Counted from the first letter of the stretch, positions 7,063-17,558 are shown. The stretch: DNA of 64,000 nucleotides from an uncultured bacterium (GCA_902788575.1 CADAKY010000005.1:1-64000), one strand, 5' to 3'. Notes: a model not told the origin generated them from the letters alone. Program-made: numbers and translations.

Positions 7063-8367
7063 ATGCAAGGTCGAAATTTTTATTTTAAAGATATTTTAAA
7101 TATTGCATTCCCTATAATGCTCGGTAATATAGGGTTTATTATGATAGGTGTCGGGGATGTTATTGTAGCGGGGAGACATTCAACAGATACGCTTGCGGCA
7201 ATCAGCCTTGCAACAGCAATAACAAACTGCATTATGATGCTCGGAATCGGAATCCTCGGAAGCATTTCCGCAATTTTATCTAACTACAGAGGCGAAGGTA
7301 AAAGCGTAGAATCGTATTTTGTACCATCAATAAAATTTGCACTCATTCTTGCAACAATAACTGCAAGTTTGATATTTGCTTGTATTCCGCTTATTGATAA
7401 AATAGGATTTGAAGCAAGGCTGGTTCCTATAATAAAAGACTATTTCTTCATAACCGCATTTGCAAGTTTTGGGGGATATTTGCATTGTGCCGCAAAAGAA
7501 TTTCTCCAATCCTTTGAAATTGTTTTATTCCCAAATCTTGTCACTATTTTTTGTATATTTTTAAACTTGTTTTTAAATATAATCTTTGTATTCGGATATT
7601 TCGGAATTCCGGAAATGGGTGCAATAGGGCTTGCAATATCAAGTTTGATTGTCAGATATTTTATGGCGGCAGTATTACTTGTTTATTGTGTAATAAAAAT
7701 CAAAACCGGAAACAACAAAGACTTTAAATTCTTTAAAGACCTCATAAAAGTAGGGTTGCCGGCATCTTTAGCAATAATGGTAGAATTCACCGGATTTAAT
7801 ATTATATCAATTGTAATGGGCAGAGTCTCAGGAATTTATGCCGCGGCTCACAACATAATGTGCACATTAACAAGCGTTTCTTTTATGGTTCCGCTTGCAA
7901 TCTCAGCAGCTACAGCTGTAAAAGTAGGATATTCAAACGGTGCAAAAAATTATATATCAATGAAAAAATACGCATTTACCGGCATCAAAATTTCAGTTTT
8001 ATTCATGGCGTGTTCGGCAGTAGTAATCGGTTTGATTCCGGAATTTCTTATAAAATTATTCACTTCGGATACTGCTCTTATCAAAGTATGCGTGCCGATA
8101 GTCTATGTTTTATGCTTTTTCCAAGTCTTTGACGGCTTACAGGTTTCACTTTCCGGTATCTTTAGAGGATTGAAGAAAACAGGAGTAGTACTAATATCTA
8201 ATATTATCGGATATTGGTTTATAGCTTTCCCTCTCGGATGTTTATTAGCATTTAAATTTAAACTTAACCTTCTCGGATTCTGGTGCGCATTAGGATTTTC
8301 TTCTGTAGTTTTGTGTTCTATTATGCTAATATCTATGTTAAAAAGGTTCAAAAATCCGGAGGAATAA
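7063..8367 (+). CDS. MATE-family multidrug/metabolite efflux transporter
   Basis: A 434-residue integral inner-membrane protein with about 12 hydrophobic helices in two halves, as in MATE transporters: an N-terminal FYFKDILNIAFPIMLGNIGFIMIGVGDVIVAG and a second-half FKDLIKVGLPASLAIMVEFTGFNII. Such proteins exchange Na+ or H+ for organic cations; the substrate cannot be read from sequence. It heads a plus-strand operon with rsmE, the CCA enzyme and a phosphatase. Its stop overlaps the rsmE ATG. It lies divergent to the riboswitch-led genes, and the riboswitch points away from it. Confidence 0.9.
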   Translation: MQGRNFYFKDILNIAFPIMLGNIGFIMIGVGDVIVAGRHSTDTLAAISLATAITNCIMMLGIGILGSISAILSNYRGEGKSVESYFVPSIKFALILATITASLIFACIPLIDKIGFEARLVPIIKDYFFITAFASFGGYLHCAAKEFLQSFEIVLFPNLVTIFCIFLNLFLNIIFVFGYFGIPEMGAIGLAISSLIVRYFMAAVLLVYCVIKIKTGNNKDFKFFKDLIKVGLPASLAIMVEFTGFNIISIVMGRVSGIYAAAHNIMCTLTSVSFMVPLAISAATAVKVGYSNGAKNYISMKKYAFTGIKISVLFMACSAVVIGLIPEFLIKLFTSDTALIKVCVPIVYVLCFFQVFDGLQVSLSGIFRGLKKTGVVLISNIIGYWFIAFPLGCLLAFKFKLNLLGFWCALGFSSVVLCSIMLISMLKRFKNPEE

Positions 8368-9104
8368 TGCCGCATTTTTTTATAAGTGAAGATGAAAAAG
8401 TCTGCAAAAATAAAATAGTTATATCAAGCGAAGAAAATTATCGCCACATCGCTCGCGCACTCAGAGCAAGAGCAGGCGAAAAACTTTTATTGATAGATAA
8501 TAATCAGATTCAATATGAAACAACAATTGTAAATATCAATTCCTCCGAGATTGAATGCAAAATTGAAAAGTCTTATTTATCAAAAAGAGATTTGGAATTT
8601 GATTTGTATCTGGCTCAGTCTCCGCTGAGGAGTGATTCACAACTTACGATAATGGAAAAATCTACAGAGCTTGGGATAAGAGGTGTATTCCCTGTGATTA
8701 CGGATAATTGCGCTGTTTCAATAGAGAATGCCGTAAAGAAACACGAAAAATGGCAGCGGGTAATGTACGAAGCTTCAAAACAATGCGAACGAGCAAAGAT
8801 TCCGACTTGTTATGAGCCTTCAAGCTTGGAAGAAGTTTTTGAAAAAGAAAAGTTTGACAGAATCATTGTTTTTGGTGAACGTTCAACAGAAATTTCTTTA
8901 AAACAATATCTTACTAAAAATCCTGTTTTAAAGAATGAAAAATTACTCGTCGTTATAGGTCCGGAGGGCGGGTTTTCACAAAAAGAATTTGATTTATTCA
9001 GAGAGAAAAAATTCCCGATTATATCGCTCGGAAATTTGATATTAAAAGCAGACACAGCAGTTACAGTAGGAATCGGAGATATTATTTATGAATATCAAGG
9101 ATGA
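8367..9104 (+). CDS. 16S rRNA (uracil-1498-N3)-methyltransferase RsmE
   Basis: A 245-residue SPOUT methyltransferase. The N-terminal PUA-like part is MPHFFISEDE...NYRHIARALRARAGE. The catalytic SPOUT knot carries VVIGPEGGFSQKEFDLF near residue 198 and the terminal LGNLILKADTAVTVGIGDII. It methylates N3 of U1498 in 16S rRNA with SAM. The frame is open further upstream, but the start is the ATG at 8367: it has GGAGGA a few nt upstream and overlaps the MATE stop by one base (TAATG). Its 3' end overlaps the next gene by 17 nt. Confidence 0.95.
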   Translation: MPHFFISEDEKVCKNKIVISSEENYRHIARALRARAGEKLLLIDNNQIQYETTIVNINSSEIECKIEKSYLSKRDLEFDLYLAQSPLRSDSQLTIMEKSTELGIRGVFPVITDNCAVSIENAVKKHEKWQRVMYEASKQCERAKIPTCYEPSSLEEVFEKEKFDRIIVFGERSTEISLKQYLTKNPVLKNEKLLVVIGPEGGFSQKEFDLFREKKFPIISLGNLILKADTAVTVGIGDIIYEYQG

Positions 9105-10455
9105 TTTTATACTCAAAAATATAAATGAAGGATACCTTGTAGGAGGCTCTGTTCGTGACTTCTTGACCGGAAAAATCTTCTATGACAGAGATATCGCAAT
9201 CAAAGGAGCAGAAGAGTTTGCAAAACAACTTGCGCAAAAACTTAAAGGTGTATTTATAGTACTGGATGATAAAAATAAAATTTACAGAATCGTTCTCCCA
9301 GACAAGCTTAATTACCTTGACATATCCGAACTCAGGGGTGCAAATATTGAAGAAGACCTTAAGAAAAGAGATTTTACTATAAATGCAATCGCTTATGACC
9401 TAAATGAAAACAAATTCATTGACCCGTTAGGCGGAATGGAAGATATTAAAAGCGAAATCATAAAAGCTATTGAGGAAGAAAATTTTGTGGAAGACCCGCT
9501 TAGAATCCTGCGTGCATACAGATTTATGGCAACTACGGGGTTTGAATTTGAAAAAAGTTTGGCTTCTGTATTAAAAAAATACTCGCAGCTTTTAAACAAT
9601 CCCGCCAAAGAAAGAATCCATGATGAAATAATGAAGCTGTTTGGCGGAAAACAAACCGCTAAAACTCTTCTTAAAATGTACGAAGATAAAATTTTGGAAA
9701 TAATTTTTCCATGTGTAAAAGATATAGAAAAAATTCCTCCAAACTCACATCATCATTTAGATTTAATTCATCACGTGATTGAAACGGTAAGACAAATTGA
9801 AATTCAGTACGAAGAAGCGGAAGAAAAAATTAAAGAGCATTTAAACAGTATTGATTTTGGCGGATATCCACGGATAAATCATTTAAAAATAGCAGGTTTC
9901 TTGCACGATATAGGCAAGCCTTCAACCTGGACTATAGAAGAAAACGGAAAAAGACACCGGTTTATAAAACATGATATTATCGGTTCAGAGCTTGCTGTTC
10001 CGCTTTTAAGAAAACTGAAATTTTCAAACAAGCAAATTGATTATATAACTGAAATGGTTAAAAAACATATTTATCCTTCAAACGTAATATCAGCACCTGA
10101 TGTTGATGACAAAATTATGATGAGATACATCCGAAAAATGGAAAATAATGTTATTGATAATATTGTTTTGGCAAAAGCAGACAGGCTTTCCGCCCGTGGT
10201 GAAGATATTACAAAAGCAATGATAGACGCAAATATTAACGGACTAAATCATCTGTTAAAATTCTATCTTGAAATTAAAGACTCGCTAAAACCTCTTCCAA
10301 AACTCATTGACGGAAAAGAAATAATGGCAATCAAATGTATAAAACAATCGCCAATTTTAGGCAAAATTATAAATGACTTAAAAGAAGCCCAAATAAGCGG
10401 TGAAATTTTAACAAAAGAAGACGCAGAAAAATTTGTAAAAAATTATTCTCTGTGA
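9088..10455 (+). CDS. CCA tRNA nucleotidyltransferase / poly(A) polymerase family with HD domain
   Basis: A 455-residue class II nucleotidyltransferase. YLVGGSVRDFLTGK (residues 15-28) and YDRDIAIKG give the nucleotidyl-transfer site, with the second Asp in LDISE. RDFTINAIAYD, DPLGGMEDI and EDPLRILRAYRFMATTGFEFE are the RNA- and NTP-recognition blocks. An HD domain follows with HHLDLIHHVIETV and FLHDIGKP (about residues 225-275). It builds or repairs the 3' CCA of tRNAs. This matters here because tRNA-Gln and tRNA-Ser in this window lack an encoded CCA. Some lineages split CCA- and A-adding activities, so exact specificity is open. Confidence 0.9.
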   Translation: MNIKDDFILKNINEGYLVGGSVRDFLTGKIFYDRDIAIKGAEEFAKQLAQKLKGVFIVLDDKNKIYRIVLPDKLNYLDISELRGANIEEDLKKRDFTINAIAYDLNENKFIDPLGGMEDIKSEIIKAIEEENFVEDPLRILRAYRFMATTGFEFEKSLASVLKKYSQLLNNPAKERIHDEIMKLFGGKQTAKTLLKMYEDKILEIIFPCVKDIEKIPPNSHHHLDLIHHVIETVRQIEIQYEEAEEKIKEHLNSIDFGGYPRINHLKIAGFLHDIGKPSTWTIEENGKRHRFIKHDIIGSELAVPLLRKLKFSNKQIDYITEMVKKHIYPSNVISAPDVDDKIMMRYIRKMENNVIDNIVLAKADRLSARGEDITKAMIDANINGLNHLLKFYLEIKDSLKPLPKLIDGKEIMAIKCIKQSPILGKIINDLKEAQISGEILTKEDAEKFVKNYSL

Positions 10456-10496
10456 TAGAATTTTTTTACCCAATCAAGGAAGGAATGTGTATTTAT

Positions 10497-10994
10497 ATGA
10501 ATATTTCTGCTGTTAGTTTTTTGGGTAAACCAAAAAACTACGGAACTGTAGATAAATATATTTCCCGCTCTGCTCAGCCGGAGAAAGAAGATTTTAAATG
10601 GCTAAAAGAGCAGGGTGTTACTGATGTTTTTAATTTTAGAACAATGATAATTCCGAAGGCAGGAGAAAACGAGCAAAAAGTAGTGGAAGAACTTGGAATG
10701 AAATATCACAATATTCCAAGCTATACACGACACCCCTATGAAACAAACGTTTACGCTTTTCTTGAAGGAGTGGAAAATGTTATTAAAAAAGGCGGGAAAG
10801 CCCATATTCACTGCAAAGCAGGTGCAGACAGAACAGGCATGTACGCATTTATTTATAAGATGCTAAAAGGTATAGGAACATTGGAAGAAAACAAAGCCGA
10901 ATGGATGAGCTTTGGACACCATTTTAAACTATATCCGGATCTTATAAATTGGGCTGAAGATTTTGTAAAAAGAACTGCTAAATCTAGTAAATAA
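10497..10994 (+). CDS. Small dual-specificity/tyrosine phosphatase-like protein
   Basis: About 165 residues. The P-loop HCKAGADRTG (CX5R) near residue 105 is the signature of Cys-dependent phosphatases, and ISRSAQPEKEDFKWLKEQGVTDVFNFR is the upstream block typical of SIW14/DUF442-like members. It may act on phosphotyrosine, phosphoinositide or polyphosphate substrates. The N-terminus NISAVSFLG resembles the N-terminal motif of the unknown protein at 49095. In-frame starts exist at 10485 and 10497. AAGGAAGGA abuts the first ATG, so the second is preferred although the spacing is long. The 3' end overlaps the convergent yjbQ gene by 11 nt. Confidence 0.8.
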   Translation: MNISAVSFLGKPKNYGTVDKYISRSAQPEKEDFKWLKEQGVTDVFNFRTMIIPKAGENEQKVVEELGMKYHNIPSYTRHPYETNVYAFLEGVENVIKKGGKAHIHCKAGADRTGMYAFIYKMLKGIGTLEENKAEWMSFGHHFKLYPDLINWAEDFVKRTAKSSK

Positions 10995-11400
10995 TCTGTA
11001 CAGTAATATTTCTTGAACGCTCTTTATTATCAAAATCAAGAAGAACCACCTGCTGCCATGTTCCCAAATTTAGAAGACCGTCTTTTAACGCTATATTAAC
11101 TGAGCTTCCCACTAATGCAGAACGAACATGAGCATACCCGTTACCGTCATGCCAAATTTCGTCGTGATGATATTCGGCACCGGATGGTGCAATCCTGTCA
11201 AGCGCTTCTCTTAAGTCTTTCACAAGCCCTTCTTCAAACTCAATCGTTGTTACTGCTGAAGTACTGCCTTGAATAGATACACATACAAGTGCATCCTTAA
11301 GTTCATGTTTATACACACAATTTTGAACATGCTTTGTAATATTTATTACATCAGTATTTCCAAGAGTTTGAATAACAAAATTTTCATTAATTATCGGCAT
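10984..11400 (-). CDS. YjbQ family protein (UPF0047)
   Basis: A 138-residue protein with the family core: LVCVSIQGSTSAVTTIEFEEG, YHHDEIWHDGNGYAHVRSALVGSS, then LLNLGTWQQVVLLDFDNKERSRNITVQ. Members are small trimeric barrels with conserved His and Glu; some have weak thiamine-phosphate synthase activity, but the physiological role is unsettled. Last gene of the PNP-S4-VTT-YjbQ minus-strand operon, overlapping the VTT gene by 10 nt. Confidence 0.9.
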   Translation of the reverse strand: MPIINENFVIQTLGNTDVINITKHVQNCVYKHELKDALVCVSIQGSTSAVTTIEFEEGLVKDLREALDRIAPSGAEYHHDEIWHDGNGYAHVRSALVGSSVNIALKDGLLNLGTWQQVVLLDFDNKERSRNITVQIIY

Positions 11401-12050
11401 ATTTCCTGCTCCGTTTTTTCGTTGAGTTCCATTTTTTGACCATCTCCCATCATTGGGATATCATTATTATCTTTTTGTATAATTGAATGTCTTTTTTTAT
11501 AAATTATAAAGAAAAATGCTGCCATTAAAACGGTGACTAAAATTATTACGTAATTCATATATTGTTTTATTGTTTCTCCGAACAGCATTAAAACAATACT
11601 TTCCAGAAAGAATCTTCCGCCGCGTCCGCAAAAGCTTACTGCAATAAATTTTAATATATTCATATTTAAAATGCCGCTTGCAATTGTAAAAATATTATAC
11701 GGAATCGGTGAAAATGCTGAGAAAAATACGGCAAAAGAACCGTATTTATCATACAACTTTTCAACAGCATCAAGTTTGTCAATATTTTTACCGAAAAAAT
11801 GGTTGAACAAAGGACGTCCGCCGTATTTTCCGAATAAATATCCGAATACACCACCTGTAACTGAACCGCACGTACAAATCAATGCAAAGAATAAGGCCTT
11901 CTGTGGAATTGTCAGAGACATCGCAATAAGCATAATATCCGGAGGTATCGGAAACCCCGGAAGACAGCTCTCAATCGCAGCATTTATCACAAGCCCCGGC
12001 ATACCGAGTGACTGAAAAAAATTACTTATACTTAATATTATTTGATGCAT
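11391..12050 (-). CDS. VTT/DedA-superfamily membrane protein (YqaA-like)
   Basis: A 219-residue inner-membrane protein with about five hydrophobic segments. GLVINAAIESCLPGFPIPPDIMLIAMSL and GSVTGGVFGYLFGKYGGRP are the re-entrant VTT-domain motifs. The second half carries FSAFSPIPYNIFTIASGI and the conserved GRGGRFFLES. VTT/DedA proteins are implicated in lipid scrambling or membrane homeostasis. The Lys/Glu-rich C-terminus is cytoplasmic-looking. It lies 9 nt after the S4 gene. Confidence 0.85.
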   Translation of the reverse strand: MHQIILSISNFFQSLGMPGLVINAAIESCLPGFPIPPDIMLIAMSLTIPQKALFFALICTCGSVTGGVFGYLFGKYGGRPLFNHFFGKNIDKLDAVEKLYDKYGSFAVFFSAFSPIPYNIFTIASGILNMNILKFIAVSFCGRGGRFFLESIVLMLFGETIKQYMNYVIILVTVLMAAFFFIIYKKRHSIIQKDNNDIPMMGDGQKMELNEKTEQEICR

Positions 12051-12059
12051 TTTTATCCC

Positions 12060-12308
12060 TTACTGTTCTATTATTTTATACAAATTACCGGCTTCCTGCA
12101 CGCTGACATTTCCCTCCGGTACAATCAAAACTTCATACTTTTCTGTTTTATTTGCAAATTCAATTTCTATAATATCACCTATTTTTAATTGTTTTGCAGG
12201 CTTTGCCGAATTCCCGTTCACAAGAATTCTACCTGTTTCGGCAACAGATGCCGCTACTGTTCTTCTTTTTATCAATCGTGAAACTTTTAAAAACTTATCC
12301 AGTCTCAT
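12060..12308 (-). CDS. S4-domain RNA-binding protein (RqcP/Hsp15-like)
   Basis: An 82-residue protein consisting of one S4 domain: MRLDKFLKVSRLIKRRTVA, then TGRILVNGNSAKPAKQLKIGDIIEIEF. Proteins of this size and sequence bind 23S rRNA in stalled 50S-nascent chain complexes and help add alanine tails (RqcP) or recycle them (Hsp15). Which it is cannot be decided without seeing an RqcH gene. Its start overlaps the PNP stop. Confidence 0.85.
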   Translation of the reverse strand: MRLDKFLKVSRLIKRRTVAASVAETGRILVNGNSAKPAKQLKIGDIIEIEFANKTEKYEVLIVPEGNVSVQEAGNLYKIIEQ

Positions 12309-13111
12309 TATATTTTTTTGATAACCTCTTTTACCAAAGCTTTAAACTTATCTTTTGCAGTATTAGCAGCTCTTATTACGTCCTGATGAGTCACAACAAC
12401 ACTGTTTACACCGGCTGCAGAATTACATATACAGCTCAAACCGATAATTTTCATACCCGCCCAATTAGCAACGATAGCCTCAGGAACAGTAGACATTCCG
12501 ATTGCATCAGCGCCCATAATTCTTGCCATTCTAACCTCCGCCGGTGTTTCATAAGAAGCTCCCGGGAGTGCCATATATACACCTTCCTGCAAATCTATTC
12601 CGAGTCTGTCACCTATTTTATGCACGAGTTCTATATATTCATTATTATAAACTTCACTCATATCCGGAAATCTTTCACCCATAGAATCATCATTGGCTCC
12701 AACAAGAGGATTTACCCCCATTGCGTTTATGTGGTCAGTTATTATCATTAAGTCAGAAGGATGAAAATTAGGATTGACTCCACCAGCCGCATTTGTAATA
12801 ATCAAGCTTTCTACTCCAAGTTTTTTCATTACTTTTACAGGAAATGCAACTTGACGAATAGGGTGCCCTTCATAAAAATGAAATCTGCCTTGCATCATTA
12901 CAACATTTTTACCGCTGATTTTGGCAAATACCAATCTGCCCTTATGCCCTTTTACCGTTGATACCTGAAAACCGGGAATATCTGAATAAGGAATTGCAAT
13001 ATCACAATATTCATCAGCTAATTCCCCCAGACCGGAGCCTAAAATAATGCCTATTTGAGGAACAAAATCACCGATTTTTGATTTTATAAATTCTACAGCC
13101 TGATTTAACAT
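12308..13111 (-). CDS. Purine nucleoside phosphorylase (trimeric, inosine/guanosine type)
   Basis: A 267-residue enzyme. GIILGSGLGELADE near residue 21 forms the phosphate loop; MMQGRFHFYEGHP, VITDHINAMGVNPLVG and GASYETPAEVRMARIMGADAIGMSTVPEAIVA form the purine and ribose site, followed by ICNSAAG with the Asn that selects 6-oxopurines. It cleaves inosine/guanosine with phosphate to base and ribose-1-phosphate. A strong Shine-Dalgarno (AGGAGGG) precedes the ATG, with a TATAAT element further upstream. It heads the operon with the S4, VTT and YjbQ genes. Confidence 0.95.
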   Translation of the reverse strand: MLNQAVEFIKSKIGDFVPQIGIILGSGLGELADEYCDIAIPYSDIPGFQVSTVKGHKGRLVFAKISGKNVVMMQGRFHFYEGHPIRQVAFPVKVMKKLGVESLIITNAAGGVNPNFHPSDLMIITDHINAMGVNPLVGANDDSMGERFPDMSEVYNNEYIELVHKIGDRLGIDLQEGVYMALPGASYETPAEVRMARIMGADAIGMSTVPEAIVANWAGMKIIGLSCICNSAAGVNSVVVTHQDVIRAANTAKDKFKALVKEVIKKI

Positions 13112-13181
13112 ACTCCCTCCTAACCATCTTACCGGAATTATACTATAAACAATTATAAATATAAAGTTAGTGTTTTTAAAT

Positions 13182-13216
13182 AAAAACCCAAGTTATGAAA
13201 TATAACTTAGGTTTTT
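13182..13216 (-). terminator. Terminator of the mla operon
   Basis: AAAAACCCAAGTTAT at 13182-13196 pairs with ATAACTTAGGTTTTT at 13202-13216 with one mismatch. Read on the minus strand it ends in a T-run just past mlaD. Confidence 0.8.
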
Positions 13217-13237
13217 AAACTATATAATTATTATTAA

Positions 13238-14593
13238 TTAAAACAATAATCTAAACAGAAGGAATCTCTTGTTAAGTTTTTCTGAGAACTTCTTCAAATT
13301 AGAAACAGTCGCAGATGTATCTGACATAATCTGTTTAAGATTTTCTTTGTCACCATTACCGTTTATTGTTTCTAATGCCGTTGTAACTTCACACATTGTT
13401 GTATTCAAGTTGTCAATTGAAGCTGTTAATTTAGCCTTAAGTTTTTCATCTTTTGTCATGCGATTTACTGAAGTTGAAATTTCATTAAGGTTTTTCATTA
13501 CAGCATTCAAATCTTCTCCAAACGCTTTAGCATCAACAGAACCCACTATCGGTGCAAGTTCATCAGACAATTTTGAAATCGCCTCTGCTGTATTATACAA
13601 TGCCGGCTTGAACTTTTCATCTCCAATTATACCGTTAATATTTGTAGCAAGTCTGTTAAAGTTGTTTGATACATCTGACATCATCCACAAAATAGCATCT
13701 ATATCATTTCTTGAAGTATCAATAAGTTTCTCTGTTTTTGCTAAAGTTGTTGTAGCCTGTGCTGTAAGCTGTTTAAAGTTAGAAACAGAATCTCTGATTT
13801 CAGCTATCATTTTATCATTCATCAGGTCATTAACCATTCTGCTCATTTCTGTCAAAGACTCGGCTGCCTGATATTGCAAATCCATAAATGTTGCTATTCT
13901 CATAGGTTCAATAATCGTATACGGGGAAGTTTGATTCGGATAAGGTAATGGAGAATTGTCCATTGGTGCAACTCTTAGTTTCTTTTCTCCGTCATCACCC
14001 GTTACAATATTACCCAGCATAAACCGCGGAAGACGCAGCCCCGGAAGATTTATAACATAATCAATTCTGTTTGCATATTGCGTTTTTACAAATTCAGAAA
14101 GTTCCAAAGGAACAAGCTTTGATGTCATAATTTGTGATTTTTTTACAAAACCTACATCATAAAATTTGTCATCTAGTTTAATTTCAACCTTTGCACCCTG
14201 CTGGATTAAGTCTTTATCATAAACCGGAATATAGACAGAACGCAATTTTGGTGGTGTAATTTCAAGAAACTGCTCACCAATAAGCCCTGACTGTTGAATT
14301 GATAATGTAGAAGCCTTCGGAATTGTAATATTTGGTTCTGTTATAACAAATTTCATCTTTACATAGCTAGACTCACCATCTACAACAGGTGTAATTTCTT
14401 CTACTTGACCGACTCTTAGACCCATCATCTGAACTCCGGAACCTGGTCTCATTCCGTTTACATCCTTAAATTGAACCTCTATACGTTCTGCAGATGAAAA
14501 AGAACGACCTTTTATCCACAAAATTGTGAATAAAAGAATGGTTAAAGAAATTATTGTTAATATTCCAACTTTAAATGCTGATGAAATTTTCAT
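13238..14593 (-). CDS. MlaD-family MCE-domain lipid transport protein
   Basis: A 451-residue protein. One N-terminal transmembrane anchor (VGILTIISLTILLFTILWI, about residues 9-27) is followed by an MCE domain (RIEVQFKDVNGMRPGSGVQMMGLRVGQV...SGLIGEQFLEITPP). A long C-terminal helical region (residues 250-440) with repeated Asn/Thr/Ser-rich heptads is likely to form a periplasmic helical bundle or tube. It is longer than the short E. coli MlaD and nearer to the cyanobacterial/chloroplast TGD2 kind. It should bind lipid between the inner and outer membranes with MlaE and MlaF, encoded directly upstream. Confidence 0.9.
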   Translation of the reverse strand: MKISSAFKVGILTIISLTILLFTILWIKGRSFSSAERIEVQFKDVNGMRPGSGVQMMGLRVGQVEEITPVVDGESSYVKMKFVITEPNITIPKASTLSIQQSGLIGEQFLEITPPKLRSVYIPVYDKDLIQQGAKVEIKLDDKFYDVGFVKKSQIMTSKLVPLELSEFVKTQYANRIDYVINLPGLRLPRFMLGNIVTGDDGEKKLRVAPMDNSPLPYPNQTSPYTIIEPMRIATFMDLQYQAAESLTEMSRMVNDLMNDKMIAEIRDSVSNFKQLTAQATTTLAKTEKLIDTSRNDIDAILWMMSDVSNNFNRLATNINGIIGDEKFKPALYNTAEAISKLSDELAPIVGSVDAKAFGEDLNAVMKNLNEISTSVNRMTKDEKLKAKLTASIDNLNTTMCEVTTALETINGNGDKENLKQIMSDTSATVSNLKKFSEKLNKRFLLFRLLF

Positions 14594-14608
14594 ATATCAA
14601 ATCCTTTG

Positions 14609-15325
14609 TTAATTCATTTTCATAGGTCCGTCTATTGCTGCTTCCACAAACTGCCTTGTATAAGGAGTTTCTTCTCTGCACAACTCTTCAGGTGTACCTT
14701 GAAAAACTGCATGTCCATTATACAACATCAAAACTGAATCTGCTGTCCTTCGAATGGTGGACATTTGGTGTGTTACAACTATCGACGCGGCATGCGTTTC
14801 GTTTTTAAGCCTTACAATATAATCTTCAATCAACGTTGAAGATATAGGATCTAAGCCCGCTGTAGGTTCATCATACAAAATAATTTTCGGTTCTGTTACA
14901 ATCGCACGTGCAAAACTTACACGTTTTTGCATACCTCCTGATAGTTCAGACGGAAATTTTTCTTCTATTCCGGATAAACCAACCAGTTCCAACTTTTCAG
15001 CAACAATTTTTTCTAATTCTTTACGTGTATATTTCCCTCTCAAATCTTTTCTCTCCTGAAGTGCAAAAGATATGTTGTCAAAAACATTTAAAGAATCAAA
15101 TAGAGCAGAATACTGAAATACCATCGCAATATCTCCGCCTGTTGTAATGATATCACCGGAATCTTTTTCAAGAAGTCCGCTTATGAGTTTTAAAACTGTA
15201 CTTTTACCTGAACCGCTGAATCCTACAATAGAAAGAATTTTTCCGTCATCAACTTTGAAGGAAATATCGTCTAATATAATTTTTTTATCAAATGATTTTA
15301 CAAGATTTTTTACTTCAATTCCCAT
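14609..15325 (-). CDS. MlaF-type ABC transporter ATPase
   Basis: A 238-residue ATPase with Walker A GFSGSGKST (about residue 35), Q-loop MVFQYSALFDSL, signature LSGGMQKRVSFARAI, Walker B IILYDEPTAGLDP and the switch His in VVTHQM. It powers MlaE-linked lipid movement at the cytoplasmic face. It lies 15 nt upstream of mlaD and 67 nt after mlaE. The DSLNVFDNI segment after the Q-loop is typical of MlaF/Ttg2A. Confidence 0.95.
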   Translation of the reverse strand: MGIEVKNLVKSFDKKIILDDISFKVDDGKILSIVGFSGSGKSTVLKLISGLLEKDSGDIITTGGDIAMVFQYSALFDSLNVFDNISFALQERKDLRGKYTRKELEKIVAEKLELVGLSGIEEKFPSELSGGMQKRVSFARAIVTEPKIILYDEPTAGLDPISSTLIEDYIVRLKNETHAASIVVTHQMSTIRRTADSVLMLYNGHAVFQGTPEELCREETPYTRQFVEAAIDGPMKMN

Positions 15326-15392
15326 TTTTATTTTAAATAAGTGATTTAGTGATTAAATTATTTTAACTTATCTCACTTATATCTCCTTTCTT

Positions 15393-16193
15393 TTAATAGA
15401 AAAATGCCGCTGCAAAAATTAAATCAAGAATTACAATTGCAACAAAAGACCAAACAACAGCCTTTGTCGTTGCTATTCCGACCCCTTTTGCTCCGTCACG
15501 GGCAGCCATTCCGCAAGAGCAACTAATTAGAGTAATTACAAACCCGAATGCAACAGATTTCATTATACATACATTCAAATCATGCATATTAAGTCCGAAC
15601 CATACAGAATCGAAAAACGCTTTGTAGCTTAATCCGGACACAATATTTGAAGCAATTGCACCGCCTAATATTCCGACAGCGGATGCAATAACAACAACTA
15701 TCGGCATCATAATGGTACCAGCTACAACTCTCGGTGTAAAAAGATAATGCACAGGATTGACATGTAAAACACTTATTGCATCAATTTGTTCTGTTACTTT
15801 CATTGTTGCAATTTCGGACGCCAGAGAAGAACCAATCATAGAAATAATTGCGAATCCTGACATTATAACAGCTTCTTCTCTAACCATAAGAATAGAAATA
15901 AGCATTCCTACATAATTGCCACCGCCTTGTTTAACCATCTCTCCTGCAACCTGCATTGCTACAATTATTGATGTCATTCCGACAATTGAAAGCGTAATCG
16001 GAAGTGAAGAAATTGCAAATCTGGAAGATTGATTCATAATTTCGGTAAAAGTTGTAGGAAAATCACGCAAACCGCGCAAAAATTCTATTCCATAGGCAAC
16101 AATCTCTCCTAAAGTTGAAACAAAATTACGAAACTCACTTTCCAGAGAACGGTATATTTTATATGTATATGTAGCTTTATAGTATACTCTCAT
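15393..16193 (-). CDS. MlaE-type ABC transporter permease
   Basis: A 266-residue inner-membrane permease with about six hydrophobic helices and family motifs: FPTTFTEIMNQSSRFAISSLPI, LASEIATMKVTEQIDAISVLHVNPVHYLFTPRVVAG (the conserved EQIDAL-type loop), and GAKGVGIATTKAVVWSF. It forms the membrane channel of the MlaFEDB-like complex. First gene of the operon; AAGG lies upstream of the ATG and a TATAAT element further up. Confidence 0.95.
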   Translation of the reverse strand: MRVYYKATYTYKIYRSLESEFRNFVSTLGEIVAYGIEFLRGLRDFPTTFTEIMNQSSRFAISSLPITLSIVGMTSIIVAMQVAGEMVKQGGGNYVGMLISILMVREEAVIMSGFAIISMIGSSLASEIATMKVTEQIDAISVLHVNPVHYLFTPRVVAGTIMMPIVVVIASAVGILGGAIASNIVSGLSYKAFFDSVWFGLNMHDLNVCIMKSVAFGFVITLISCSCGMAARDGAKGVGIATTKAVVWSFVAIVILDLIFAAAFFY

Positions 16194-16271
16194 TTTTTAC
16201 CTTATGTGTAATTTACAACACATTTGTTTATATTATACCAAAGAGTTAGTATATGTACAAAATCTTAACAA

Positions 16272-16310
16272 AAAACGCGTTCAATCGAAAAATTCGATTG
16301 AACGCGTTTT
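16272..16310 (-). terminator. Second gap-downstream hairpin
   Basis: An 18-bp perfect inverted repeat (AAAACGCGTTCAATCGAA at 16272-16289 with its complement at 16293-16310) with a T-run on both strands. It follows the first gap terminator and separates gap from the mla promoter region. Confidence 0.8.
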
Positions 16311-16334
16311 ATTTATTAAATGTGTTTATAATTT

Positions 16335-16374
16335 AAAAAGCGCCCAATCTTGAATTAAAAATTGAGCGCTTTTT
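16335..16374 (-). terminator. Terminator of gap
   Basis: AAAAAGCGCCCAAT at 16335-16348 pairs with ATTGAGCGCTTTTT at 16361-16374 with one mismatch, and is followed by T residues on the minus strand. With the second hairpin it makes a tandem terminator behind a presumably highly expressed gene. Confidence 0.8.
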
Positions 16375-16426
16375 CAAATTATATTCTTCCTAGTGCCTTA
16401 GTAACCTAATGCCCTAGTGTCTTCAA

Positions 16427-17446
<1,020 letters not shown>

Positions 17447-17558
17447 TTATTTTATGTAATACGTTTACGCTATCAATCGTAATTCAAACATTTAGGTAAA
17501 TCAAGTTTAATACAACAACAAATAATTAATTTTTTATTAAGAATATCAAAATCGCTTG

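Noticed and set aside
13269..13871. 200-residue frame antisense to mlaD
   Set aside because: Shadow of the repetitive helical C-terminus of MlaD.
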